A model generated the notes under the pieces. It had not been told where the DNA came from. It did not search any database and saw only the letters and a program-made list of their open reading frames with translations. Below are positions 47,082 through 56,702 of a stretch of 64,000 bases of DNA, piece by piece. The stretch's first letter is position 1, and every line of letters begins with the position of its first letter. This stretch comes from Pectinatus frisingensis (GTDB lineage: Bacteria > Bacillota > Negativicutes > Selenomonadales > Selenomonadaceae). The translations under genes were made by a program, and so were the position numbers. The DNA is taken from assembly GCF_015732285.1 (NCBI RefSeq), contig NZ_WIQU01000016.1, positions 79,073 to 143,072 on the forward strand, given 5' to 3'.

Positions 47082-48440
47082 ATGAGTACATGTGAAAATA
47101 TCGATTCAGGTTCGATTAATCAGGTAAGGTACGGCTGCGCCCTTGGAGCTTTTCATTCTGTAGTTGCCATTCCTGGTGCGATGCCTATTGCTCACTGCGG
47201 TCCGGGGTGTGTAGATAAACAATATATGAGCCTGGACTTTTATAATGGTTTTCAAGGTGGCGGTCGCTCAGGCGGGGCTGTAATACCAAGTACCAATTTA
47301 CAGGAGGAAGATGTTATTTTTGGTGGGGCAAAAAGGCTACAGGAATTAATCGAAGCCACTTTAAAAATAATTAAAGCTGATTTGTTCGTTGTTTTGAATG
47401 GCTGCATTGGTGAATTAGTGGGTGATGATGTCGGCGCCGTCGTGGAAGAGTTCCAGAAACAGGGCGTTCCTATTGTGAATGCGGAAACAGGCGGCTTTAA
47501 AGGGAATAATTTTATTGGACATGAAATTGTTGTAAAAGCTATAATAGATCAATTTGTCGATAAATATGCTGCCAAAAATGTAAAACGACAAAAAGGACTT
47601 ATAAATGTATGGTCAGAGCTGCCGTTTCAAAATACCTTTTGGCGGGGTGATTTTAATGAATTAAAGAGAATCCTTGAAGGAGCAGGATTTCAGGTAAATA
47701 TTTTATTTGGCAATGGTTCGGGTGGAATTGAAGAATGGAAACGAATACCGGAAGCACAATTTAATTTAGTCGTCTCCCCTTGGCTGGGGCTGTCCATAGC
47801 ACAGCATCTTCAGGATAAATATGGTCAACCATATCTGCATTTGCCTGTTTTACCAATAGGTGCAGGTCAGACGGCTGAATTCTTGCATAAAGTAGTGGCA
47901 TTTGCCGGCATAGATTCTAAACAGGCAGATGAATTTATTACGACAGAAGAAAGAGAATACTACTACTATCTGGAGCATTTTACTGATTTTTATGCCGAAT
48001 ATTGGTGGGGGCTGCCTTCCTCATATGCTGTGATTGGTGATAGTACGTATAATCTGGCATTGAATAAATTTTTGGTTACTCAATTAGGATTACTGCCGGT
48101 AAAACAGATTATAACTGATAATCCACCACAGATATATCGAGATAAAATACGCAGTGAGTATAAAAACCTGGATAGTGATGTTTCTGCGGAAGTATCATTT
48201 TTGGAAGATGGCTACAGAATCAACGATTTGCTGCAACATTTAAATTATGGACACAAGCCGCCAATTATTTTTGGTACAACATGGGAACGCGATACTACTA
48301 AAAAATTAGGCGGAAGTATTGTGGAAGTCGGCTTCCCTGCATCATATGAAGTGGTCTTAAATAAAAAGTATATTGGATATCGCGGCGCGCTTAGCTTACT
48401 GGAAAAGATATTCACCACAATAATCAGTAAATCAGCATGA
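47082..48440 (+). CDS. NifK-like subunit, pair 2
   Basis: A 452-residue beta-like subunit with cysteines C19 (RYGCALGA), C43 (GPGCVD) and C108 (LNGCIGELVGDD) at P-cluster positions. C39 in AHCGPGC is an additional cysteine not seen in pairs 1 and 3 and might affect the cluster environment. It lies 28 bases behind its alpha partner, with GTGAGG upstream. Forms the pair 2 enzyme with the gene at 45554. Confidence 0.8.
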   Translation: MSTCENIDSGSINQVRYGCALGAFHSVVAIPGAMPIAHCGPGCVDKQYMSLDFYNGFQGGGRSGGAVIPSTNLQEEDVIFGGAKRLQELIEATLKIIKADLFVVLNGCIGELVGDDVGAVVEEFQKQGVPIVNAETGGFKGNNFIGHEIVVKAIIDQFVDKYAAKNVKRQKGLINVWSELPFQNTFWRGDFNELKRILEGAGFQVNILFGNGSGGIEEWKRIPEAQFNLVVSPWLGLSIAQHLQDKYGQPYLHLPVLPIGAGQTAEFLHKVVAFAGIDSKQADEFITTEEREYYYYLEHFTDFYAEYWWGLPSSYAVIGDSTYNLALNKFLVTQLGLLPVKQIITDNPPQIYRDKIRSEYKNLDSDVSAEVSFLEDGYRINDLLQHLNYGHKPPIIFGTTWERDTTKKLGGSIVEVGFPASYEVVLNKKYIGYRGALSLLEKIFTTIISKSA

Positions 48441-48492
48441 ATATATTTGAAATATATATCAGTATTTTGTCCGATGGTAATAGGAGATCAAC

Positions 48493-49977
48493 ATGAAAAA
48501 GATAGATTTAAATATACCAGAAGTTGCTGTCAGAGAAATTCGTCTCGGTTCTATAACAGAATTCCATGGCAATGCTGAAACCTTAGTAAAAAACTCGTGC
48601 CGCGGTAAAATGTGCGATAAAGGTCGTTCTTTCAGCCAATGCCTTGATTGTTCCATAAGCAAAGCTACATGCATGGTGGCTTTGATACAGGATGCGGCTG
48701 TTATCTGTCATGGTCCGGTAGGGTGTGCATCATGTCTGCATGAATTTGCCTTTACTTACAGGGTCAATGCCCCTTTGCGAAATGTCGCAAATCCCACACA
48801 GCGCAGGATATTTTCTACCAATATAAGCGAAAAGGATACTGTTTATGGCGGCACAGAAAAGCTTGCGGCAGCGATTCGGCAAGTGCATAACCGTACACAA
48901 GCCAATGTTATTTTTGTGTTATCAACATGTGCTACCGGTATCATTGGTGATGATATTGAAAGTGTGGTAAATGATGCTGAAGCAGAGCTTAGTATACCAA
49001 TAGTAGCAATTTTCTGTGAAGGATTCCGTTCCACAGTATGGACGAGCGGTTTTGATGCCGGCTATCATGGTATTGCCCGCAAATTAATAAAACCGGCACA
49101 GGAACATAAAAAAGACATGATCAATGTTATTAATTTTTGGGGAAGTGACATTTTTTCGGAATGGCTGGCAGTGCTTGGTGCAAAACCAAATTATATAACT
49201 CCTTATTCAACTGTAGAAATTTTGTCACATTCATCAGAAGCTATAGCTACGATACAGGCATGTCAGACGCTGGGTTCATATTTGGGTGCAGCTTTGGAAC
49301 AGGAGTTTGGTGTTACAGAAATAAAAACACCACCGCCTTATGGTATAGCACAGACTGATCGCTGGTTCCGGGAACTTGGTAAACTATTGGGGAAAGAAAA
49401 AGAAGTGGAGCAGCTTATTGCTGAAAAAAAAGCAGTTTATCTGCCGAAAATCGAACAGCTTCGAACTAAATTGAGGGGAAAAACTGCTTATGTAACAGCA
49501 GGAGCTGCGCATGGACATGCACTGCTTTCTGTTTTACGTGAACTTGGACTGCGGGTTATAGGCGCTGCAATATTCCACCATGACCCAATATATGACAGTA
49601 ATACTGAAGTGTCTGATGGTCTGGCGCAAAGTATACGTGATTACGGCGATGTACCAAATTATGATGTCTGTGATAAACAGGAATTTGAATTGGTAAATAT
49701 GCTTAATCATTTGCATCCGGATGTTCTTTTGGCCAGACATGGTGGAATGACATTATGGGGGGCTAAATTTGGCATCCCATCACTGCTTATCGGTGATGAG
49801 CATTTCAGTATGGGCTACGAAGGCATTGTAAAATATGGAGAACGGCTTATAGAAGTTATGGAAAATGATGAATTTGTGAAAAATCTTGCACAACATTCGA
49901 TAAATCCTTACACAAAATGGTGGTTAAAACAGTCGCCATATAAATTTTTGAAAGGCGGAGAAGGATGTCAAAGATAA
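48493..49977 (+). CDS. NifD-like catalytic subunit, pair 3
   Basis: The 494-residue alpha-like subunit has P-cluster-type cysteines C53, C78 (HGPVGC) and C146 (STCATGIIGDD) and cofactor cysteine C257 (IQACQTLGSYL). H437 in GDEHFSMGYEG corresponds to H448 of pair 2. C81 immediately follows the C78 region and several N-terminal cysteines (C36, C41, C50, C60) are extra. GFDAGYH replaces the nitrogenase GHHIAN motif. It overlaps its beta gene by 13 bases. Its FHHDPIYDS segment is shared with pair 2, which it resembles more than pair 1. Confidence 0.8.
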   Translation: MKKIDLNIPEVAVREIRLGSITEFHGNAETLVKNSCRGKMCDKGRSFSQCLDCSISKATCMVALIQDAAVICHGPVGCASCLHEFAFTYRVNAPLRNVANPTQRRIFSTNISEKDTVYGGTEKLAAAIRQVHNRTQANVIFVLSTCATGIIGDDIESVVNDAEAELSIPIVAIFCEGFRSTVWTSGFDAGYHGIARKLIKPAQEHKKDMINVINFWGSDIFSEWLAVLGAKPNYITPYSTVEILSHSSEAIATIQACQTLGSYLGAALEQEFGVTEIKTPPPYGIAQTDRWFRELGKLLGKEKEVEQLIAEKKAVYLPKIEQLRTKLRGKTAYVTAGAAHGHALLSVLRELGLRVIGAAIFHHDPIYDSNTEVSDGLAQSIRDYGDVPNYDVCDKQEFELVNMLNHLHPDVLLARHGGMTLWGAKFGIPSLLIGDEHFSMGYEGIVKYGERLIEVMENDEFVKNLAQHSINPYTKWWLKQSPYKFLKGGEGCQR

Positions 49978-51302
49978 TAGAGCAGGAACGGTATACATGT
50001 GCAATCGGAGCTATGCAAAGTGTAGTAGCTATTCCCAAGGCACTACCGATTTTGCATTCAGGACCAGGCTGCGGCATGATGGTGCGGGGATTTTTCGAAC
50101 GTTCAACCGGATATGCAGGAGGAAGTACGGTTCCATGTACTAATTTTAGTGAGCAGGAGGTCGTTTTTGGCGGAATTGATAAGCTGCGCCTGAACATTGA
50201 AAATTCGTATAAGGTATTGGAGAGTGCCCTGCAGGTAGTTTTTACCGGCTGTACCGCCGGTATCGTCGGTGACGATGTTGAAAGCCTTGCTAAAGAGTTT
50301 CGTGCAATTGGTAAACCATTGGTAACAGTCGAAACTACAGGTTTTAAATGCAATAATTTTGTTGCGCATAGTGAAGTTGTAAATGCGATTATAGATCAAT
50401 ATGTGCAGCTTTTTATTAAGGATAATTCTATACGCAGTGAAAAAAATGCAGTAAATTTATTTGCCTCAATACCTTATCAAGATCAATTTTGGAAAGAAAA
50501 TTTGAGAACATATAAATATTTATTGGAAAATCTTGGATTTAAAGTACATATACTGTTTGGTCCTGAATCAGGCGGTGTCACTGAATGGCAACAGATACCG
50601 CGGGCAAATTTCAATATATTGGTATCACCGTGGTATGGACAAGAAATTGTTGAACATCTTGAGGCAGTATATGGACAGCCATTTTTTAAATTTCCACATC
50701 TTCCTATAGGGGCAAATGAAACAGAAAAGTTTTTGCATGGTGTATTAGATTTTGCAAAGCATTTGGAAATAGCAATTGATTATGACAATGCAGCTGGATT
50801 TATAAAACACGAAAGTGCTGCTTATTATGAGGAAGTGGATAATTTAGCAACATTTTTGTTGGAGTTTCGTTATGGACTGCCAAATCATGTGCACATAATC
50901 CATGATGCCGGATATGTTGTCGGGCTGTCAAAATTTCTTTTACATGAAACAGGAATTGTTCCAAAGGAGCAATTCATAGTTGATAATACACCAGAAAAAT
51001 TTCAGCAGGCAATTAAAGAAGATTTGAAAACTACATCGAACAAAAAAAATATTTCTTTGACCTTTGAGCCTGATGCAGGTAAGGTTCAGGATATTATCCG
51101 CGGTATTTCACACCAAGGCAGGGGACTTATAATTGGCAGTGGCTGGGATAAACAGCTGGCCAAAGAGAAAAAATATGATTTTCTCTCGGCATCAGTGCCA
51201 TCGCCATATCGTTTAGTCCTGACTACCGGTTATGTCGGGTTTCATGGCGGACTTAGAATTATGGAGGACATCTTTAATTCCGTATTATCTACATATAAAT
51301 AG
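49965..51302 (+). CDS. NifK-like subunit, pair 3
   Basis: A 445-residue beta-like subunit with cysteines C12 (YTCAIGAMQ), C36 (HSGPGCGM) and C96 (FTGCTAGIVGDD), plus C58 in VPCTNF. It begins inside the end of its alpha gene with GGCGGAG upstream, so translation is coupled. It is followed 29 bases later by the interrupted MetY gene, which links thiol capture to this pair. Confidence 0.8.
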   Translation: MSKIIEQERYTCAIGAMQSVVAIPKALPILHSGPGCGMMVRGFFERSTGYAGGSTVPCTNFSEQEVVFGGIDKLRLNIENSYKVLESALQVVFTGCTAGIVGDDVESLAKEFRAIGKPLVTVETTGFKCNNFVAHSEVVNAIIDQYVQLFIKDNSIRSEKNAVNLFASIPYQDQFWKENLRTYKYLLENLGFKVHILFGPESGGVTEWQQIPRANFNILVSPWYGQEIVEHLEAVYGQPFFKFPHLPIGANETEKFLHGVLDFAKHLEIAIDYDNAAGFIKHESAAYYEEVDNLATFLLEFRYGLPNHVHIIHDAGYVVGLSKFLLHETGIVPKEQFIVDNTPEKFQQAIKEDLKTTSNKKNISLTFEPDAGKVQDIIRGISHQGRGLIIGSGWDKQLAKEKKYDFLSASVPSPYRLVLTTGYVGFHGGLRIMEDIFNSVLSTYK

Positions 51303-51331
51303 GTCATTATTTTATGCGAGGGGTGATTGAT

Positions 51332-52636
51332 TTGAGTACGAAAGATTATGGTTTTGATACTGCACAGATACATGCGGGGTATAATGCCGATGAGCATAAT
51401 TATGCTGTTTCTCCGCCAATTTACCAGACTGCCGCTTATGATTTTAAAAGTGTTCAGAATGCTAAGGACTTATTTACATTCAAAGAACTGGGCTGCGTTT
51501 ATGCACGTGTCGGCAATCAAACAGCAGCAATTCTGGAAGAACGAATAAAGGTTTTGGATGGGGCTTCTGCTGCATTGGCAGTCAGCTCCGGTATGTCAGC
51601 GATAAGCTATACACTGCTCAGCTTGACCGAAGGCGGAGGAGCTATATTGACGACACCATATCTATATGGTGGTACAGTTGATAATTTTAAAAAGACATTT
51701 CCTTGTTTTAATATACGTATAGATACTGCCAAAAACATAGACGTACCATCTGAACTGGAAAAAGAAATTAAACCGGATACTAAGGCTATATTTATAGAAA
51801 GCATCAGCAATCCTAATGGATTTTTATTGGATGTAGAAGCTATAGCTGATGTAGCGCATCATAATGGTATTCCATTGGTGGTTGATAATACTGTAGCTAC
51901 TCCATATTTATTCAATCCATTGAAGCATGGGGCTGATATCGTTGTTTATTCCGCTACCAAGGCACTCAGCGGACATGGCAATGTCATTGCAGGCTTGATT
52001 GCATAAAGCGACAGATTTGATTGGAATAATGGTAAATTTCCTCAGTTCTCCAAAAAATATTGGACATTACGCGATGCAGACAATAAGCCAAGAAGTTTTC
52101 TGGAAGTATTTCCTGATGCACCGCTGTGCTTCCAAATCAGACGGCATTATTTGGCATATCTTGGATCAGTGTTATCTGCATTTGATGCCTATTTAGTTTT
52201 AATTGGTTTAGAAACACTATCAGAACGTGTAGCCAAACAGACTAAAAATGCCGAAAAGATTGCCAGCTTTTTAGTTGAAAATAAACATGTCGAATGGGTA
52301 CGCTATGCTTCATTAAAGGACAGTCCGCACAAAAAATTAGCCGAAAAATATTTTCCCAGAGGTGTAGGCGGTTTATTAGCATTTGGATTTAAAGGGACAC
52401 AGCTGCAGCGCGAAAAATTTATCAACAGCATAGCTTTATTTCATTATCACGTAAATATAGGTGATGTTCGTTCATTACTGGTAAATTCACCACAGACCAC
52501 TCATGGCGAATTAGAGCCAAATGAGAAAATAACAGCAGACATTCCTGAAAATCTGATCCGCCTTTCGCTTGGACTTGAAGATCCAAAAGATTTGATAGAA
52601 GATTTGACACAGGCATTTAATAAGGCATTTGCATAA
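51332..52636 (+). pseudogene. metY: O-acetylhomoserine sulfhydrylase MetY, interrupted by one stop
   Basis: Across a 434-codon frame the protein is a normal MetY: YGFDTAQIHAGY start, PPIYQTAAYDFKS, YARVGNQT and Schiff-base lysine K210 (YSATKALSGHGN). It uses hydrogen sulfide or methanethiol and O-acetylhomoserine to make homocysteine or methionine. Codon 225 (52004-52006) is TAA, and the same frame continues with perfectly family-like sequence (SDRFDWNNGKFP) to 52636; the position is usually acidic, so a GAA-to-TAA change explains it. Start is TTG 51332 with AGGGG upstream. Either a recent nonsense mutation or a sequencing error; restart downstream would lack the active site. Confidence 0.85.
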
Positions 52637-52689
52637 GATTATATAGAGATTTTGTTGAGTGGGTTTGTTTTATAAGAAAGGAAATAGAA

Positions 52690-52764
52690 ATGGGATATGG
52701 AGGATGGCTTTCATTAGCAGCGCTGATATCAACAGGTTGTTTGTATTTAGGAGGTGCGCATTAA
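52690..52764 (+). CDS. Possible 24-residue membrane peptide
   Basis: A short frame, beginning MGYGGWLSLAALISTG and ending LYLGGAH, has an AAGGA site eight bases upstream and one hydrophobic segment. It lies directly before a 64-residue membrane protein gene, whose ribosome binding site it contains. It may be a real micropeptide or a translation-coupling leader; no family recognised. Confidence 0.4.
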   Translation: MGYGGWLSLAALISTGCLYLGGAH

Positions 52765-52766
52765 TA

Positions 52767-52961
52767 ATGAATTTCAATAAGTTCCTTTTGTTGGCCTTTA
52801 TTGTATTTATCATAGGAATTATAACACTATACAGTGGTGTAAACAGGGCACCATTTAATGGTGCAAAACCTAAAATAGGACCACAAGAAAAATGTTCTTT
52901 TCTAAGAATAAATGATACAAAAAATTATATAGCACTTAATGATAAATTTTGGCGTATATAA
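52767..52961 (+). CDS. Small membrane-anchored protein, 64 residues
   Basis: The product has one N-terminal hydrophobic helix (about 6-23) and a polar, probably extracytoplasmic tail containing one cysteine (QEKCSFLR). GGAGG is 12 bases before ATG 52767. It is followed closely by the DUF4418 gene and an ABC exporter, so it likely belongs to that unit. Function not recognised. Confidence 0.5.
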   Translation: MNFNKFLLLAFIVFIIGIITLYSGVNRAPFNGAKPKIGPQEKCSFLRINDTKNYIALNDKFWRI

Positions 52962-52973
52962 GGAAATGAGAAA

Positions 52974-53390
52974 ATGAAACTTTATAAACCATTAGCATGG
53001 ATTTCTTTGATAGTCAGTATTGTTTTGCTGTTTTTGCCAAGAATAGTGCCAATATGCACAGATTTGGCAGGTGGCATGAATCCGATGCGTTGCCATTATA
53101 CATATCAGGCAGAATTTTTAGTTGGTCTTTTAGCAGTTATTATTTCTTTTAGCCTATTTGTATTACATACACTGGAAGCAAAGAAATTAGCAAGCTTTAT
53201 TATCTCGCTTCTAGGTATTATTGTTATTCTTTTACCTCAATCATGGGTCATTGGCATTTGTATTCATCCGGCTTCAGCATGTCATAGGACAACAGCCATT
53301 ACGATTTGCCTTGGTATTCTCCTTGTTTTGGTCGGTATAATTCAGGTTTTCTTGCTTTCTAAACAAAAAACATCTCAAGGAGAGGGATGA
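52974..53390 (+). CDS. DUF4418 family membrane protein
   Basis: A 138-residue protein with four hydrophobic helices and conserved extracytoplasmic cysteines (PICTDLAGGMNPMRCHYT, and IGICIHPASACHRTT near 95-105) in the pattern of DUF4418. Its gene overlaps the following FtsX-like permease gene by 4 bases (ATGA). DUF4418 proteins are of unknown function and often sit with FtsX/LolD-type transporters, as here. Confidence 0.75.
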   Translation: MKLYKPLAWISLIVSIVLLFLPRIVPICTDLAGGMNPMRCHYTYQAEFLVGLLAVIISFSLFVLHTLEAKKLASFIISLLGIIVILLPQSWVIGICIHPASACHRTTAITICLGILLVLVGIIQVFLLSKQKTSQGEG

Positions 53391-54598
53391 TAACTATGGC
53401 ATTTCTGATTTGGCAAAGTCTCCTGCATCGTAAGCTGCAAAATATGGCAATTGTTTTTTCTATTGCTATTGGTGTAGGGATTGTATTTTGTATTATACCA
53501 ATATTTTCCGGTGTTTCCAAAGGCATGGACTTATCAAGGCAGCGCATGGGAGCTGATATTGTTGTAGTACCTGGGAATGCGGTCATGGAGGAACCCAGTT
53601 TGATATTGTTTAGCGGTGCACCAGTTAATATATATATGCCTGAAAATATAACAGATACAATACGAAAAATACCGGGTGTCAGCAATGCAACATCGCAGTT
53701 CTTTACCCATACATTAACGGCTGACTGCTGCTCTGTGGGCGACAGTATTCGCCTTATCGGTTATGACCCATCAAGTGATTGGATCATATCACCTTGGTTA
53801 AAATCAGTTCGTCCTGATGGGCTTCAGTCTGATGAAGTAATTATTGGAGCTAAAGTTCAAAACATTTTTGGCGATAAAATAAGTATTTTAGGACAAATGT
53901 TTAAGATAGCAGCTGTACTGGAAGAAACAGGCACGAGCATGGATTACTCTATATTAACAAATATAGATGAAGCAAGAAATCTAGTTACCAGTAATCCACA
54001 GCTGAAAATAGCATTAAAAGATGTGGGGCCAACTGATAAATTGATTTCAGCTGTAATGGTAAAAACTACTGAAGGAGCAAATTTGGAAAATATTGTAGAA
54101 AAAATTCAAGAAACAGGCTATGTCCATCCTATTGTGGCTTCAGAAGTAAAAAAGCATATTAATGATCAATTCAATCTTTTGCTATACCTATTAGGCGGTA
54201 CAGGTATTTTGATTGTTTTATTATCGATATTCCAATTGTTTTCGCGATTCTACACATTGACTTGGGAGCGTCAGACTGAATGGGGATTATATCTGGCATT
54301 AGGGGCATGGGCACGTGATATAGCTGTAATTGTCATCAGCGAGGCAATATGTGTTGTTTTAGCAGGAGTTGTAATCGGTTTATTTGCAGGAGGAGGATTA
54401 TACTGGACAGGATTACAGTTGCTCAAGGCTCATCAGTCATTTCCATTTGTTAATCCATCTGGTATTTTTTTCACTATATTGTCTTTGGCAATGCTTGTCG
54501 TTTTTTCCTGTATTGGAGCTTTAGCTGCATGGATACCTGCTTATCAAGGTAGTCATATTGAACCGAGCACTATTATGACTCGCGGTGAATTTGATTAA
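53387..54598 (+). CDS. FtsX/MacB-type ABC transporter permease
   Basis: The 403-residue protein has the MacB/FtsX layout: an N-terminal helix, a large extracytoplasmic domain (about 45-265) and three C-terminal helices (about 275-395) with the WERQTEWGLYLALGA coupling segment. It pairs with the ATPase 11 bases downstream. Such transporters work mechanically on lipoproteins, peptides or cell-wall enzymes, or handle metals or haem; substrate unknown. Its location right after the sulfur cluster may be coincidental. Confidence 0.82.
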   Translation: MITMAFLIWQSLLHRKLQNMAIVFSIAIGVGIVFCIIPIFSGVSKGMDLSRQRMGADIVVVPGNAVMEEPSLILFSGAPVNIYMPENITDTIRKIPGVSNATSQFFTHTLTADCCSVGDSIRLIGYDPSSDWIISPWLKSVRPDGLQSDEVIIGAKVQNIFGDKISILGQMFKIAAVLEETGTSMDYSILTNIDEARNLVTSNPQLKIALKDVGPTDKLISAVMVKTTEGANLENIVEKIQETGYVHPIVASEVKKHINDQFNLLLYLLGGTGILIVLLSIFQLFSRFYTLTWERQTEWGLYLALGAWARDIAVIVISEAICVVLAGVVIGLFAGGGLYWTGLQLLKAHQSFPFVNPSGIFFTILSLAMLVVFSCIGALAAWIPAYQGSHIEPSTIMTRGEFD

Positions 54599-54609
54599 GG
54601 AGACTGATT

Positions 54610-55278
54610 ATGGCTGAATTATTTGAACTTCGTGATGTAAAAAAAAATTATGCCGGGAATACAATATTAAACGGAATATCACTATCTTTATTGAAGAAGC
54701 ACATTATTGCCATTACTGGGGACTCAGGTGTTGGAAAGACTACTTTATTGTCAATTATGGGACTTTTGCAGCAGCCAAGTTCAGGAGAGCTGTTTGCTAA
54801 TGGAATAGCAGTGAATAAACTACAGCTTAGTGAGCAGGCTAAGCTTAGAGGAAAATATTTTGGCTTTGTGTTTCAACGAGCAAGATTGATCGGATCATTA
54901 TCAGTTCTGGAAAATGTGCTTGTCCCGGCGCGTTTTGCCAAAACTGAAGATGATGTTATAAAGAGAGCCAAGTTTTTATTGAAAAAATTTGGCATGTCAA
55001 ATCGTTTGAATTACAAACCACAGGAACTTAGCGTTGGTCAGTTGCGGCGCGTTTCACTGGCAAGAGCATTACTGCTTAGACCAAGTATTATTTTAGCAGA
55101 TGAACCAACAAATGATCTTGATCCGTCGTTGGCGGAAACTGTAGCTGAATATTTTTTACAGATACGTAATGATGGAATGTCTGTTGTTATAGTAACGCAT
55201 GATTATGCCTTAGCAAATCGTGCTGATCAGGTGTTTCATTTGGAACATGGGCAATTATCACAGATTACCCATGCATAA
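54610..55278 (+). CDS. LolD/MacB-type ABC transporter ATPase
   Basis: A 222-residue ATPase with Walker A GDSGVGKTT, Q-loop FVFQRARLIGSLS, a modified signature LSVGQLRR in place of LSGGQ, Walker B IILADEPTNDLD and H-loop VTHDY. It energises the FtsX-like permease in the same operon. Its signature motif having Val for the first Gly is unusual but seen in some LolD-family members. Confidence 0.85.
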   Translation: MAELFELRDVKKNYAGNTILNGISLSLLKKHIIAITGDSGVGKTTLLSIMGLLQQPSSGELFANGIAVNKLQLSEQAKLRGKYFGFVFQRARLIGSLSVLENVLVPARFAKTEDDVIKRAKFLLKKFGMSNRLNYKPQELSVGQLRRVSLARALLLRPSIILADEPTNDLDPSLAETVAEYFLQIRNDGMSVVIVTHDYALANRADQVFHLEHGQLSQITHA

Positions 55279-55398
55279 TATTTAATGAGTGCTGCATTAT
55301 AATGGAGAACAATGATGAAAAGGGGTGGGTATTATTTACAGACTCTCATTCATAGGCCCGAAAAATGTATCACTATTGCCATAATATGGTTATATTAT

Positions 55399-56415
55399 TT
55401 ATAATTTAAAAGTCTTCTTATATAAATCATTTATCGCTTTACGTTTTTCTTTTGAAATGCTATGACTATATATTTGCAGTGGGACTACTGGAGAAGCCCA
55501 CCCGCCTATGCTCTGTACCTCGCTAATAGGCACATTATTATGGAATAAATTAGTCGCAACTGTATGTCGAATTTTATGGATTGTCAATTTTTCAGGCAAT
55601 CCTAATTTTTTTAAACGTTTTTTCAAACATTGTAATAAATTATTTGGATTATAAATATCACCATCATTTTTTACAAAAACAAGTTGATTTTTATAATTTT
55701 TCCATTTTAAACCATAAGTTTTAGCTTCTTTTAATTGTAATTTTTTCCACTGCCGTAATTCTTGCATAATTGGTATAGGTAATGGCTGTGTACGTATAGA
55801 TGCACGAGTTTTAGGAATTTTTTTTATAAAGGGCTTATTATTTACTAATACAACCGCATTACATATATTGATACAGTTTTGTTCCCAAAGAACATTTTCC
55901 CATGTTAACCCAGCAATCTCTGATCGTCTCGCCCCAGTGATAAAGTATAATTTAAACATTAATATATATCTATATTTGGTTTTTTCTAAATCTCTAAAGA
56001 ATAATTGCTGTTGTTTCACTGAAAAAATATAATGTTGTGTAATTGGTATCGGAATTGGTTCGGTGTCTTCGGCATAATTACTGTTAATCAAATGTTCTTT
56101 AGCTGCCTGTTTCAACGCACTTATTATTAATGCACGTATTTTTTTTACAGCCCATTCACCAAGTCCTTTTCCTGTTGATTTATTATTTTTTAGATGGCTT
56201 TTATTTCCGTTAATTAAAAGTTGATTTAAAAATTTTTGAATATCAATAGTTCTTATTTCAGATAAAGCAATATGACCTAATCTAGATGGCCTAATATGTA
56301 CATTAATATATACAAGCTGCACATTGCGAGTTGTTTCTGCATGATGTTGATATTTGTATAACATATACCAGTTTAACATATAATCACCTAAAGACATTTT
56401 TTCGTTGATTTGCAT
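55399..56415 (-). CDS. Phage-type tyrosine recombinase/integrase
   Basis: The 338-residue integrase has an N-terminal SAM-like core-binding domain (about 1-130) and a catalytic domain with the Arg motif GARRSEI, HxxR (HKIRHT), GGWAS and the nucleophilic tyrosine in QIYSHS. All catalytic residues are present, so it is probably active. No att duplication, excisionase or phage gene was recognised beside it, so the extent of any element is unclear. It lies at the far edge of the sulfur region and could have mobilised it. Confidence 0.88.
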   Translation of the reverse strand: MQINEKMSLGDYMLNWYMLYKYQHHAETTRNVQLVYINVHIRPSRLGHIALSEIRTIDIQKFLNQLLINGNKSHLKNNKSTGKGLGEWAVKKIRALIISALKQAAKEHLINSNYAEDTEPIPIPITQHYIFSVKQQQLFFRDLEKTKYRYILMFKLYFITGARRSEIAGLTWENVLWEQNCINICNAVVLVNNKPFIKKIPKTRASIRTQPLPIPIMQELRQWKKLQLKEAKTYGLKWKNYKNQLVFVKNDGDIYNPNNLLQCLKKRLKKLGLPEKLTIHKIRHTVATNLFHNNVPISEVQSIGGWASPVVPLQIYSHSISKEKRKAINDLYKKTFKL

Positions 56416-56439
56416 AACAATTAATTACTCCCTCGTTTT

Positions 56440-56486
56440 AAAATTAAAATCAGGCTGTCTACTATAGACAGCCTGATTTTAATTTT
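56440..56486. terminator. Perfect 22-bp hairpin
   Basis: Two complementary 22-base arms flank a 3-base loop (CTA). The A/T-rich outer part gives T-tails on both strands. It sits upstream of the integrase and downstream of the chemotaxis receptor gene, where it should stop read-through. Confidence 0.75.
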
Positions 56487-56702
56487 AATTGATAAAAAAG
56501 CAAAAAATAATATTTTTATAACTTTTTTTCAATATACGTTTCATCTGTAATTAAATAAAGAAATAATATACTGAAAACGTGTCTTAAGGCACTGATAACA
56601 CTTTTCTTCATGTCAGGTAAATTTTCTGGCACTCATTCCATCTATACTTACTACGCTGCCTGGGAGTATCTGCTATATATGAACGTTAAAAATTGATTGC
56701 AA

